Below, in pieces: positions 24,864 to 33,778 of a stretch of 64,000 bases of DNA. The notes under the pieces are model-generated. The model saw nothing but the letters and a program-made list of their open reading frames with translations, searched no databases and was not told where the DNA came from. The translations under genes were made by a program, and so were the position numbers. This stretch comes from Agromyces mediolanus (GTDB taxonomy: Bacteria > Actinomycetota > Actinomycetes > Actinomycetales > Microbacteriaceae), in contig NZ_JAMBNX010000006.1 of assembly GCF_023715325.1 (NCBI RefSeq), positions 1 to 64,000 of the forward strand, written 5' to 3'. Positions within the stretch are counted from its first letter, which is position 1; the number at the start of each line of letters is the position of its first letter.

Positions 24864-27800
24864 CTATGCCCGGCCGACGAGGCGCAGGAAGCCGCTGAGC
24901 TGAGCGACCCCCTCGGCCCGGTGCGGGAGGCCGTCGAGCAGGCCCGGCGAATAGACGAGGTACGCCGCCCATTTCGCTCTAGAGGTCGCGACGTTCAACC
25001 GGTTCTTCAGCAGCAGGAACTCGAGCCCTCGCGGGGCGGAGCGCGCCGACGACGCCGCGAGCGAGACGATCGCGATCACCGCCTCCTGCCCCTGGAACTT
25101 GTCCACCGTGCCGACCGGCACCTCGTGCAGCCCGGCCGCGTCGAGCGCGTCGCGTACGGTGCTGAGCTGCGCGTTGTACGGGGTGACGACGATGAGGTCG
25201 GCGGGCTCGAGCGCACGCGGTGCCGCCCGCACGGGCCCGGCCGGCGAGTCGTCGGCGTCGGTCCATTCACGACCGAGCAGCGATCGGGCGAGCTCGACGA
25301 CCGCCCGCGCCTCTTCGGGTGAGTGAGTCGAGTTGCCCTCGTGCTCGATCGGAATCGGTGTGAGACCGGGGGTGACTCCGTCGAGCGAACGGCTCGCGGC
25401 GACGGGGTGGGACTGCAGCTCGCCCTCGTAGGACAGCCGGGACACCGGCGCCGCGACCGCCGGATGCATGCGACGGCTCTCGGCGAGGAAGTAGCCGAAC
25501 TCGGCCGGCAGCACGTCGTGGCCGTCGGCGACCCAGCCGAGGGCCGAGGCATCCACCGGCTCCGGATGCAGGGCCTGGCTCACCTGCGGGAGCTGCTGCG
25601 GGTCGCCGAGCAGCAGGAGGTTGCGCGCGGCCACGGAGACCGCGATGGTCGAGGCCAGTGAGAACTGCCCCGCCTCGTCGATGACGAGCAGGTCGAGCGA
25701 GGCGCGCGGCACCCGCCGCACGTTGCAGAAGTCCCAGGCGGTGCCGCCGATGACGTGTCCGTCGGGCCGCTCGGAGATGAAGGCGGTGAGTTCGTCTTTG
25801 CGGGCGAACGCGGTGAAGGCGCGCTGGCCGACGTCGTCAGGATCTTTCACGGCCTTGCCGACGAGCCCGGCGTCGAGCCCCGCGCCGACGATCGCCTCGA
25901 GCAGGTGCTCGACGACGGTGTGCGACTGCGCGACGACGCCGATGCGCCAGCCGTGCTCGCGCACGAGGGCCGCGATGGCGTGCGCCGCGAGATAGGTCTT
26001 GCCGGTGCCGGGCGGACCCTGCACGGCGAGGTAGGAGTGTTCGAGGCGCCGCACCGAATCGACGACCGCGCTCACGTAGTCGTGCTCGGCACCCACCCGT
26101 GCGAGCGAACCGGCGGTGCGCGGCGGGCGCCGGCGCAGCACGTCCATCGCCGGGTTGCGAGGCAGCTCGGGATCGAGCGTCGGGATCGCTGCCGCCCACT
26201 CGGCGATGGCGTCGCGCAGCGCATCGGCGCGCGGCGGGGCACCGGGGGCGATCGCGACGGGGAGGTCGCGCCAGGTGCGTCCGGGCTGCCCGCGCTCCTC
26301 CACGCGGACGCCGGCGTCGCCCGCCTCGACGATCACGGCGTTCGACCAGGCGCGCTGCCCGGGCCGCGCCGACTGCGCGTCGAAGGGCGCCGGCCAATCG
26401 TAGAGGAGGAACACCTCGGCCCCAGGACTGAAGCGCGAGCCCGGTGCGATGTGCCCGTCGAGCAGCAGCTCGCGCCGGGCGCTCTGCCACCTGGGCTCTT
26501 CGTACCAGTTGCCGAGCGCGCGCGAGCGCGCCGGATCGACGACGAGCACGTCGCGGTGCTCCTCCCAGCTCTCGACGGGCTGGTCGCAGCGCAGGTAGTG
26601 CGACCACCAGAAGCTCTTGGCCTCGCGGGCGTGGTAGTCGATGGCGGCGGAGGCGAGCGCGAGCGCCTCGGTTTCGGCGTCGCGGCGGAGGCCGTCGATC
26701 ACCGGCCGCGCCGCCTCGCGCTCGTGCACCATGGCGCGCAGGCGGAGCGCGAGCGGCGAGGCCTCGTAGATGCGGCCCGGCGCCCGGTCGGCGAGCAGCG
26801 CGCCCGGCACCGGGCCGACGCCGGCCACTCGGCCCTGCTCGAGCAGCCAGTCGCGGAGGCGCAGCGTCGAGACGCAGTCGTAGCGGTTGTAGTCGGCGAG
26901 ATCGGCGAGGATGCGGGATGCCTCGGCCGCGGCATCCGCGTCGCCATCGACCTGGGCTGCCGCCTGCAGCTCGCTCGCCCGCACGTACTCGGTGATGGAG
27001 TCGGCACCCGACTTGACGTCGGCCTCGCGCAGCTCGGCGCCCATGTAGAGCGGCTCGAGCTTCTTGATCGAGTAGGAGCGGCTGCCCACCCGCACCGCGC
27101 GCTTCACGATCGGGTAGAGGTCGACGAGCACCCCGTCGGCGAGCAGCTGGTCGACCTCGGCTTCGCCCACCCCGTGCCGTGCGGCGATGGCGGTCAGGTG
27201 GGTGCGCTCGTAGCTCGCGTAGTGGAAGATGTGCAGCTCGGGGTGCACCTGTCGGCGCAGCTTCACGAGCTCGAGGAACCGGATGAGCGCTTCGCGCTCT
27301 TCGGCGAAGGAGTGCGCCCAGAACGCCGTGTACTGCTCGTCGGCGTCGACCATGCCCCAGAGGTAGTCGAGGTTCCACTTCGTGCCGTCGCCCTCGGTGT
27401 AGAGGGGGTCGCCCTCGAAGTCGAAGAACAGGTCGCCGGGGCTCGGTTCGGGGATGGCGGCGATCGCGCGGGCCTCGCGGAGCTGGACCGGCGGGGCGAG
27501 CGGCGGGTCGCCCTCGCGCCACGCTCCGGATGCCTCGGCGGCCCTCGTCTCGGACTCGGCGCGCAGCTGCAGCCGCGCCTGGGCACGCAGGTTCTCGAGG
27601 GTGGCCTCGGCCACGTGCGGGACGGGCCCGGACGACGCGGCGAGCCCGTCGATCGTCGTGATGCCCGCGGCCGCGAACGGCTCGCGTTGGCTGGTGCGCA
27701 GGCCGCCCACCATGAGCACGTCGCGGTTGGCCTGCACCTCGAGCTCGCAGGTGGGGCAGCGCCCGTCGTGCGTGTAGCGCGGATCGCCCCAGGCGACCGG

Positions 27801-28421
27801 GCCGGTGTCGGCCTCGCGCTCGGCGACGATGCGGCGCAGGCGGGCGAGCCGCGCACGGTACACGGGCAGGATGTCGGCGAGGGAGTGCGCACTCACCGAG
27901 CCGTCGCCGAGCAGCAGCTCGACGGTGTCGTCGAGCGGAACCCCGAGCCGGGACAGTTGCTCGGCGTACGCCCCGAGCTGGAGCAGTGCGGTGACTCGGG
28001 CGTGCCGGGCGAGCTTGGAGTCCTGCACGCGATAGCTGCCGTCGGCCTGGCGCACGATGAAGTCGGCGAAGCCGATGAAGTCGGGCTCGGCGAAGGTCGC
28101 CTGGAACACGACGGGCGCGCCCGAGGCGAAGGCGGCGTTCGTGGCGGCGACGGCGGCGGCGACCTGCTCGAGGTCGCGCACGTCGGGGCGTTCGATCTCG
28201 ACGACGCCGTCGCCGAACTCGGCCCGGTACCGCTCGAGCACGCGGAGCTCGTGCGCGTCGCCCAGCTCGCCGGCGCGGCGCAGCATGGGATCGTCGAGCG
28301 GGGCGAACAGCGCCTCGCGGCCGAGCTTCTGGTCGAGCTCGCGCAGGAAGGCGAACTCGCAGTCGCTCGCCTTCTTGAGGTCGCTCGCGCTCGTCACCAC
28401 GGAGCCGTTCAGCAGGTACAT
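24864..28421 (-). CDS. TM0106-family RecB-like nuclease fused to a superfamily 1 helicase
   Basis: A 1185-aa fusion. The N-terminal ~480 residues form a RecB-like nuclease/CRISPR Cas4-type module (A-S-D-C-E-F-A-F, then V-Q-D-S-K-L-A) and a later RNase-H-like segment (F-F-D-F-E-G-D-P, D-Y-N-R-Y-D-C). The C-terminal part is an SF1 helicase: Walker A Q-G-P-P-G-T-G-K-T near 800, Walker B V-I-D-E-A-G-Q-F, and the C-terminal motif D-K-F-Q-G-Q-E ... N-V-A-T-S-R-A-K. Start ATG 28421 has AAGGAG 5 nt upstream. A DNA or RNA repair or defence role is plausible; none is established. Confidence 0.9.
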   Translation of the reverse strand: MYLLNGSVVTSASDLKKASDCEFAFLRELDQKLGREALFAPLDDPMLRRAGELGDAHELRVLERYRAEFGDGVVEIERPDVRDLEQVAAAVAATNAAFASGAPVVFQATFAEPDFIGFADFIVRQADGSYRVQDSKLARHARVTALLQLGAYAEQLSRLGVPLDDTVELLLGDGSVSAHSLADILPVYRARLARLRRIVAEREADTGPVAWGDPRYTHDGRCPTCELEVQANRDVLMVGGLRTSQREPFAAAGITTIDGLAASSGPVPHVAEATLENLRAQARLQLRAESETRAAEASGAWREGDPPLAPPVQLREARAIAAIPEPSPGDLFFDFEGDPLYTEGDGTKWNLDYLWGMVDADEQYTAFWAHSFAEEREALIRFLELVKLRRQVHPELHIFHYASYERTHLTAIAARHGVGEAEVDQLLADGVLVDLYPIVKRAVRVGSRSYSIKKLEPLYMGAELREADVKSGADSITEYVRASELQAAAQVDGDADAAAEASRILADLADYNRYDCVSTLRLRDWLLEQGRVAGVGPVPGALLADRAPGRIYEASPLALRLRAMVHEREAARPVIDGLRRDAETEALALASAAIDYHAREAKSFWWSHYLRCDQPVESWEEHRDVLVVDPARSRALGNWYEEPRWQSARRELLLDGHIAPGSRFSPGAEVFLLYDWPAPFDAQSARPGQRAWSNAVIVEAGDAGVRVEERGQPGRTWRDLPVAIAPGAPPRADALRDAIAEWAAAIPTLDPELPRNPAMDVLRRRPPRTAGSLARVGAEHDYVSAVVDSVRRLEHSYLAVQGPPGTGKTYLAAHAIAALVREHGWRIGVVAQSHTVVEHLLEAIVGAGLDAGLVGKAVKDPDDVGQRAFTAFARKDELTAFISERPDGHVIGGTAWDFCNVRRVPRASLDLLVIDEAGQFSLASTIAVSVAARNLLLLGDPQQLPQVSQALHPEPVDASALGWVADGHDVLPAEFGYFLAESRRMHPAVAAPVSRLSYEGELQSHPVAASRSLDGVTPGLTPIPIEHEGNSTHSPEEARAVVELARSLLGREWTDADDSPAGPVRAAPRALEPADLIVVTPYNAQLSTVRDALDAAGLHEVPVGTVDKFQGQEAVIAIVSLAASSARSAPRGLEFLLLKNRLNVATSRAKWAAYLVYSPGLLDGLPHRAEGVAQLSGFLRLVGRA

Positions 28422-28493
28422 CGGGCTCCTTCGTTCGGGATGCCTCCACGCTAGCCGGTGCGTCCGACACGGCATCGGCGTAGGGTGTGCGCC

Positions 28494-28886
28494 ATGGCCG
28501 ACTGGGAGCAGCTCCGCCGTCTCGCCCTCGCCCTGCCCGACACGAGCGAGGGCACGAGCTGGGGGGCCGCGCACTGGCGGGTGCACGGCAAGGGCTTCGT
28601 CTGGGAGCGCCCGTTGCGCACGACCGACCTGGCCGAGCTCGGGCTCGACGAGCAGCCGGGCCCGATCATGGGCGCGCGGGTCGAGGACGAAGCGGTGAAG
28701 CTCGCCCTCGTCGAGGAGGATCCGGCGGTGTTCTTCACGATCCATCACTTCGACGGCTGGTCGGCGATCCTCGCCCGGCTCGACCGCATCTCCGACCGGC
28801 GGCTCGAGGAGCTCGTCGAGGAGGCCTGGCTGCTGATGGCGCCGCCGAAACTCGGCCGGGAGTGGCTCGAGGCCCACCCCGACTGA
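28494..28886 (+). CDS. MmcQ/YjbR-family protein
   Basis: A 130-aa protein of the MmcQ/YjbR (CyaY-like fold) family. Visible family features are A-L-A-L-P-D-T-S-E-G near the start, W-R-V-H-G-K-G-F-V-W, A-V-K-L-A-L and the C-terminal helix L-E-E-L-V-E-E-A-W. Members bind DNA or act as small adaptors; no activity is assigned. TAGGGT at 28481-28486 lies 7 nt before the ATG, so a leaderless transcript is likely. It is divergent from the nuclease-helicase gene. Confidence 0.88.
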   Translation: MADWEQLRRLALALPDTSEGTSWGAAHWRVHGKGFVWERPLRTTDLAELGLDEQPGPIMGARVEDEAVKLALVEEDPAVFFTIHHFDGWSAILARLDRISDRRLEELVEEAWLLMAPPKLGREWLEAHPD

Positions 28887-29112
28887 GCGGCGCGCGGTCC
28901 GGGCGGCCCGGGCGGCCCGGGCGGCGGCCGGATGCCTCGTGGGGCGCGCGTGCGCCACTTGGACGTCGTTGCGCCACCCGTGCTGGCGCAATGCGGCGGA
29001 AGTGGCGCGGGCGGTGCGCGTCGGCAGCGCGAGAGACGCGGGGACGCGGTGCCGGCGGCATGCGCCGGCGCATCGGCATCCGCATCCGCGGCCGCGCCCG
29101 CCCCGCCCCCGG
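28887..29112. other. gene-free 226-nt convergent gap with short repeats
   Basis: No supportable gene. It opens with GGGCGGCCC tandem words (28896-28924), then one copy of GGATGCCTC at 28930, then words GTGCGCCAC, TGCGCCAC, TGGCGCA and GTGGCGCG in both orientations (about 28948-29010) that could form hairpins. Probably a termination region. Confidence 0.5.
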
Positions 29113-29742
29113 CTACGCCCGCAGGTCGAGCGCACCCCGCGGCAGCCCGAGCATCCCCTCGACGGCGTGGCTGATGAGCGAGCCGCGGTCGGTGAGGTCG
29201 CCCCAGCGGACGAGCGCCTGCGCGTTCAGCCCGTCGACCATGCCGAGCAACTGCCAGGCGACCGCCGCCGGGTCCTCGGTCTCGAACTCGCCGGCCGCGA
29301 CCCCGGCCTCGATGACGCTCTGGATCACTGCTTGCCAGGCATCCATCTGCGCCCGCACCTCGGTCGCGAGCGTCTCGTTGCGTCGACCGAGGGCCCACGC
29401 CTCGACCCAGACGAGGGTGACGTCGTCGCGGCTGCCGTCGAGGATCGTGCGCACGAGCACGCCCAGCTGCTCGCGCGGACCCGGCAGGGCTTCGAGCAGC
29501 GTCTCGATCTCGACGACCTCGGCCGAGACGACCGAGGCGAAGGTGCGGGCGATGAGCACGTCCATGCTCGGCACGTAGTGCGCGACGAGCGCCGGGGCGA
29601 CGCCGGCGCGGGCCGCGACGGCGCGCAGGGTGACCGCGGCGAGCCCCGCTTCCAGCGCGAGCGCGCGGGCGGCGTTCGCGATGGAGAGCGCCCGCTCGGC
29701 AGGGGACATCCTGGGGGCGCGCGGACGGCTCGGCGTTGACAT
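29113..29742 (-). CDS. TetR-family regulator, BetI-like
   Basis: A 209-aa regulator with a TetR HTH at residues about 15-62 (L-R-A-V-A-A-R-A-G-V-A-P-A-L-V-A-H-Y) and a C-terminal domain of the BetI/TetR_C_6 type (T-L-V-W-V-E-A-W-A-L, then W-Q-L-L-G-M-V-D-G-L). GGAGGATC precedes the ATG. It is divergent from the agmatine deiminase-amidase operon, with a perfect palindrome at 29774-29793 between them. It probably represses that operon and itself, with a polyamine-related or amide effector inferred from the neighbours. Confidence 0.92.
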   Translation of the reverse strand: MSTPSRPRAPRMSPAERALSIANAARALALEAGLAAVTLRAVAARAGVAPALVAHYVPSMDVLIARTFASVVSAEVVEIETLLEALPGPREQLGVLVRTILDGSRDDVTLVWVEAWALGRRNETLATEVRAQMDAWQAVIQSVIEAGVAAGEFETEDPAAVAWQLLGMVDGLNAQALVRWGDLTDRGSLISHAVEGMLGLPRGALDLRA

Positions 29743-29773
29743 GATCCTCCATTCTAGGTAGCCTCGGCAAAGA

Positions 29774-29793
29774 TATTGACCATTTGGTCAATA
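29774..29793. promoter_or_regulatory. palindromic operator between TetR regulator and agmatine deiminase operon
   Basis: Perfect inverted repeat: TATTGACC and GGTCAATA arms around ATTT, strongly AT-rich for this genome. On the regulator side, GTCAAT and TAGAAT are spaced 18 nt and would form a promoter whose -35 lies inside the operator. The agmatine deiminase start is 58 nt away on the other side. Confidence 0.82.
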
Positions 29794-29851
29794 GAATCTG
29801 CGAACCAAGACGGATGCCGCGGCATCCCGACCTCGAAGTGGAGGCTCCCCG

Positions 29852-30889
29852 ATGAGCTGGCGCATGCCCTCAGAGACCGCACCGCACGACCGCACCTGGA
29901 TGGCGTTCCCCCGAGAAGGCATCACCCTCGGCGAGGGCGAGGCCTTCCAGCAGACCGGGTACGACGCCTGGACGGCCGTCGCGCACGCCGTCGCCGAGTT
30001 CGAGCCGGTCACCATGGTCGTCGACCCGAGCGAGATCGCCCGGGCGCGCCGCATGCTGAGCTCCGAGATCGAGCTCCTCGAGGCGCCGCTCGACGAGTTC
30101 TGGATGCGCGACTTCGGCCCCACCTTCGTCGTCGACGACGAGCGCCCGGGCGTGCTCGGCGCCGTCGACTGGATCTTCAACGGCTGGGGCGCGCCCGAGT
30201 GGGCCGAGTGGCAGAAGTCGGCCGAGATCGCCCGGTTCGCGGCGGCACACACCGGCGCAGAGCTCGTGAGCTCCGTGCTCGTGAACGAGGGCGGCGGCAT
30301 CCACGTCGACGGCGAGGGCACCGTGCTCGTCACCGAGACCGTGCAGCTCGACCCGCGCCGCAACCCCTTCGCCGACCGGGCGCGCGTCGAGGCCGAGCTC
30401 GCCCGCACGATCGGCGCGACGAAGGTCGTCTGGCTTCCCCGCGGGCTCACCCGCGACTACGACGAGTTCGGCACGAACGGCCACGTCGACATCGTCGCGA
30501 CGATCACCGCCCCGGGCACCGTCCTGCTGCACGCGCAGCAGAACCCCGAGCATCCCGACTTCGAGGTCTCGCGCGAGATCCGCGCGGTGCTCGAGCAGGC
30601 GACGGATGCCTCGGGCCGCAGCTTCGAGGTCGTCGACATCCCGGCGCCGGAGACGCTGCGCGACGAAGAGGGCTTCGTCGACTACAGCTACGTGAACCAC
30701 CTCGTCGTGAACGACGGCATCATCGCCTGCGGCTTCGGCGAGGAGCAGGCCGACGCCCGGGCCCGCGAGATCCTCGAGGCCGCCTACCCCGGCCGCCGCG
30801 CCGTCACCGTCGACTCCCGGCCGATCTTCGCCCGTGGCGGCGGCATCCACTGCATCACCCAGCAGCAGCCGACGGTGGCCGCCCGATGA
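29852..30889 (+). CDS. aguA: agmatine deiminase family protein
   Basis: A 345-aa pentein-fold enzyme. Key residues are visible: M-R-D-F-G-P-T (substrate Asp/Arg region near 86-92), T-N-G-H-V-D near 207-212 with the catalytic His, and the nucleophile Cys334 in G-G-G-I-H-C-I-T-Q-Q-Q-P. This is the agmatine deiminase/peptidylarginine deiminase family pattern: agmatine + water gives N-carbamoylputrescine + ammonia. ATG has GGAGG 8 nt upstream. It is coupled to an amidase by ATGA. Length is slightly below typical AguA. Other guanidino compounds remain possible. Confidence 0.88.
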   Translation: MSWRMPSETAPHDRTWMAFPREGITLGEGEAFQQTGYDAWTAVAHAVAEFEPVTMVVDPSEIARARRMLSSEIELLEAPLDEFWMRDFGPTFVVDDERPGVLGAVDWIFNGWGAPEWAEWQKSAEIARFAAAHTGAELVSSVLVNEGGGIHVDGEGTVLVTETVQLDPRRNPFADRARVEAELARTIGATKVVWLPRGLTRDYDEFGTNGHVDIVATITAPGTVLLHAQQNPEHPDFEVSREIRAVLEQATDASGRSFEVVDIPAPETLRDEEGFVDYSYVNHLVVNDGIIACGFGEEQADARAREILEAAYPGRRAVTVDSRPIFARGGGIHCITQQQPTVAAR

Positions 30890-32616
30890 GCCGCTTCGAT
30901 GTCGTCGAGGCGCCGATCGCCCGCCTCCGCGCCGCGCTCGAGTCCGGCGAGACCACCGCGGTGGAGCTCCTCGACGCCTACCTCGCCCGCATCGCCGCCT
31001 ACGACGAGCCGGGCACCCCGACCGAACTGAACGCCATGGTCGTGATGAACCCGCACGCGCGGGCCGATGCCGAAGCCTCCGACGCCCGCCGCGCCCGCGG
31101 CGAGACGCGCGGGCCGCTCGACGGCATCCCGTACACCGCGAAAGACAGCTACCTCGCCGAGGGGCTCACCGCCGCCGCGGGCAGCCCCGCCTTCGAGCAC
31201 CTCGTGGCGCAGCGCGACGCGTTCACGATCCAGCGGCTGCGCGAGGCGGGAGCCGTGCTGATCGGCCTCACGAACATGCCGCCGATGGCGAACGGCGGCA
31301 TGCAGCGCGGCGTCTACGGGCGCGCCGAGAGCCCGTACAACGCGGACTTCCTGACGGCGGCGTTCGGCTCGGGCTCGTCGAACGGCTCCGGCACGGCGAC
31401 CGCGGCCTCCTTCGGGGCGTTCGGTCTCGGCGAGGAGACCTGGTCGAGCGGCCGCGGCCCCGCGACGAACAACGCGCTCTGCGCCTACACGCCGTCACGA
31501 GGGGTGATCTCGGTGCGCGGCAACTGGCCGCTCGTGCCGACGATGGACGTGGTCGTGCCGCACACCCGCACCATGGCCGATCTCTTCGAACTGCTCGACG
31601 TGATCGTCGCCGACGACCCCGAGACCCGCGGCGATTTCTGGCGCGCGCAGCCCTGGGTGCCGCTGCCGGCGGCTTCGGAGGTGCGCCCCGCGTCCTACCC
31701 CGCGCTCCTGCCGACCGACGCGGCGGCCGCTCGGGCCGGGCTCGCTGGCAAGCGCATCGGCGTGCCGCGCATGTACGTGAACGCCGACCCCGAGGCCGGC
31801 ACGAACCCCGACGGCGGCATCGGCGGCCCGACGGGGCAGCGCATCGAGACCCGTCCCTCGATCATCGAGCTCTGGGAGGCCGCCCGCCGCGACCTCGAGG
31901 CGGCCGGCGCCGAGGTCGTGCTCGTCGACTTCCCCGTCGTGTCCAACTACGAGGGCGACCGACCGGGCGCTCCGACCGTGAAGACCCGTGGCCTGGTCAG
32001 CGAGGAGTTCCTGAAGCGCGAGATCGTCGACCTCTCGGCGTGGGCGTGGGAGGACTTCCTGCAAGCCAACGGCGACCCGGCGCTGCGCACCCTCGTCGGG
32101 GTCGACGGGGCGCGCATCTTCCCGCACCCCGACGGGGCGCTGCCCGACCGCGTCGACGGCTTCGAGGACGACATCGCCGACTACCCGGCCCAGGTCGCGG
32201 CGCACCCCTACGGCGCATTCACCGACATCCCCGAGCTCGAGGCGGGCGTCCGCGGGCTCGAGGAGACCCGCCGCATCGACCTCGAGCAGTGGATGGACGA
32301 CCTCGGCCTCGACGCCGTCGCCTTCCCCGCGGTCGCCGACGTCGGCCCCGCCGACATGGACGTGAACGAGGCTTCGGCCGACCTCGGCTGGCGCAACGGC
32401 GTCTGGGTCGCGAACGGCAACCTCGTGCCGCGCCACCTCGGCATCCCCACGGTGACGGTGCCCATGGGCACCATGGCCGACATCGGCATGCCGGTCGGCC
32501 TCACCATCGCCGGCCGCGCCTACGACGACACGGCCCTGCTCGCGCTCGCCGCGGCGTTCGAGGCGACCGGCGACCGCCGCACCGAGCCGCCGCGCACCCC
32601 GCGCCTCGCGGAGTAG
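30886..32616 (+). CDS. amidase signature family enzyme
   Basis: A 576-aa amidase-signature enzyme. The catalytic triad is recognisable: Lys86 in Y-T-A-K-D-S-Y, the cis-Ser in G-S-G-S-S-N-G-S-G near 161-169, and the nucleophile in W-S-S-G-R-G-P-A (Ser188). The GGSIR consensus is altered to S-S-G-R here. The start overlaps the agmatine deiminase stop, so both work on the same substrate. The obvious job is hydrolysis of N-carbamoylputrescine, normally done by nitrilase-type AguB; this is inference. A 50-residue insertion around 255-300 distinguishes it from short amidases. Confidence 0.88.
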   Translation: MSRFDVVEAPIARLRAALESGETTAVELLDAYLARIAAYDEPGTPTELNAMVVMNPHARADAEASDARRARGETRGPLDGIPYTAKDSYLAEGLTAAAGSPAFEHLVAQRDAFTIQRLREAGAVLIGLTNMPPMANGGMQRGVYGRAESPYNADFLTAAFGSGSSNGSGTATAASFGAFGLGEETWSSGRGPATNNALCAYTPSRGVISVRGNWPLVPTMDVVVPHTRTMADLFELLDVIVADDPETRGDFWRAQPWVPLPAASEVRPASYPALLPTDAAAARAGLAGKRIGVPRMYVNADPEAGTNPDGGIGGPTGQRIETRPSIIELWEAARRDLEAAGAEVVLVDFPVVSNYEGDRPGAPTVKTRGLVSEEFLKREIVDLSAWAWEDFLQANGDPALRTLVGVDGARIFPHPDGALPDRVDGFEDDIADYPAQVAAHPYGAFTDIPELEAGVRGLEETRRIDLEQWMDDLGLDAVAFPAVADVGPADMDVNEASADLGWRNGVWVANGNLVPRHLGIPTVTVPMGTMADIGMPVGLTIAGRAYDDTALLALAAAFEATGDRRTEPPRTPRLAE

Positions 32617-32678
32617 CGGCCGGGTAGCCCGGCGTCATCCGCGGAACGTCGTGCGCCCGGCCTGCCTAGGCTGGGCGC

Positions 32679-33623
32679 ATGGCTTTCGCGATCGAGTACG
32701 AGGAGTTCGGCGGACCCGAGGTGCTGCGGTACCGTGAGGTCCCAGCGGCCCCGGCGGGCCCCGGCGAGGTGGTCGTCGCGGTGCGTGCGATCGGCGTGAA
32801 CCCGATCGACGCCAAGGTGCGTCGCGCGTTCCGGCCGAGCGGACCGATCACCTCGCCCCGCCGACCCGGGGCGGATGCCTCCGGCGTGATCAGCGCCGTC
32901 GGCGCAGACGTGGCGGGGTGGCAGCCGGGCGACGAGGTCATCGTCGCCTGGGGCGCGCGGACGTACGCGAGCGAGGTGGTCGTGCCCGTCGCGCTTCTCA
33001 CACCGAAGCCCGCCGGCGTCTCCTTCGAGCAGGCCGCGGCGCTCGGCATCCCGGCCGGGACCGCGCATCAGGCGCTCGTGTCGCTCGACGTCTCCGCAGG
33101 CGAGACGGTGCTCGTGCACGCCGGCGCGGGCGCCGTCGGGCAGGCCGCCGTCCAACTCGCCCGCCGGGTCGGTGCCCGGGTCATCGCGACCGCGAGCGAG
33201 CCCAATCATGCGCGGCTGCGCGAGCTCGGTGCCGAGCCCGTCGCCTACAGAGCAGGGCTCGCCGAGCGGGTGCGCGCGCTCGCGCCCGACGGCGTGGACG
33301 CCTCGCTCGACCTCGTCGGCACGGACGAGGCCATCGCGGTCTCGAAGGAGCTGACGCGCGACCCCGCCCGGATCGGCACGATCGTGCTCGGTCCGCAGGC
33401 GGCGGAGCTCGGCATCCGCGCCTGGAGCGGTGGCAGCCCGATCCCGCTGACGCCCGAAGAGCTCGGCCTTCGGGCCGACGCGGTGCCGCTTGTCGCACTG
33501 CTCCTGGCCGCGGGGCGATTCGAGGTCGAGATCGCGCAGGTGCTGCCGCTCGCCGAAGCGGCCGAGGCACACCGGCTGAGCGAGACCGGGCACGTGCGCG
33601 GCAAGCTCATCCTCGTGCCGTAG
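32679..33623 (+). CDS. NADP-dependent zinc-free quinone oxidoreductase (MDR family)
   Basis: A 314-aa medium-chain dehydrogenase. The N-terminal GroES-like domain has G-V-N-P-I-D-A-K-V-R, the Rossmann nucleotide motif is A-G-A-G-A-V-G near 148-154, and zinc-binding Cys are absent. It matches the QOR/zeta-crystallin subgroup that reduces quinones or enones with NADPH. TAGGCT at 32667-32672 is 6 nt before the ATG, so it is probably leaderless. It stands alone. Confidence 0.92.
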   Translation: MAFAIEYEEFGGPEVLRYREVPAAPAGPGEVVVAVRAIGVNPIDAKVRRAFRPSGPITSPRRPGADASGVISAVGADVAGWQPGDEVIVAWGARTYASEVVVPVALLTPKPAGVSFEQAAALGIPAGTAHQALVSLDVSAGETVLVHAGAGAVGQAAVQLARRVGARVIATASEPNHARLRELGAEPVAYRAGLAERVRALAPDGVDASLDLVGTDEAIAVSKELTRDPARIGTIVLGPQAAELGIRAWSGGSPIPLTPEELGLRADAVPLVALLLAAGRFEVEIAQVLPLAEAAEAHRLSETGHVRGKLILVP

Positions 33624-33778
33624 GGGCGGCCCTGCCCGCGCGAAGTCGCACGAATCGCGCCTGCCCTGGGCCGAACTGCGCAGTTCGCGCGACGTCGCCG
33701 CTTGGGCGGGGGCCGGGCCGGGGCCAGCCGGGCCGGGCCGGGCCAGCCGGGCGGGCGGGGGCCAGCCGGGCGGGCGAG
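33624..33778. repeat. gene-free gap with palindrome and GC-only repeats
   Basis: Contains a perfect 16-nt palindrome, CGAACTGC/GCAGTTCG at 33672-33687, then from about 33712 a run of GCCGGGCC/GCCAGCCGGGC repeats up to the stop of the convergent hydrolase. No gene. Likely termination plus slippage-prone sequence. Confidence 0.6.

Noticed and set aside
24864..28421. Nuclease-helicase as part of a phage-defence island
   Set aside because: No neighbouring defence genes, integrase or tRNA; the surrounding genes are ordinary housekeeping or metabolic ones.
25755..28454. 899-codon open frame opposite the nuclease-helicase gene
   Set aside because: Mirrors the real gene in another frame; content is H/R/D/E-rich with no recognisable motif.
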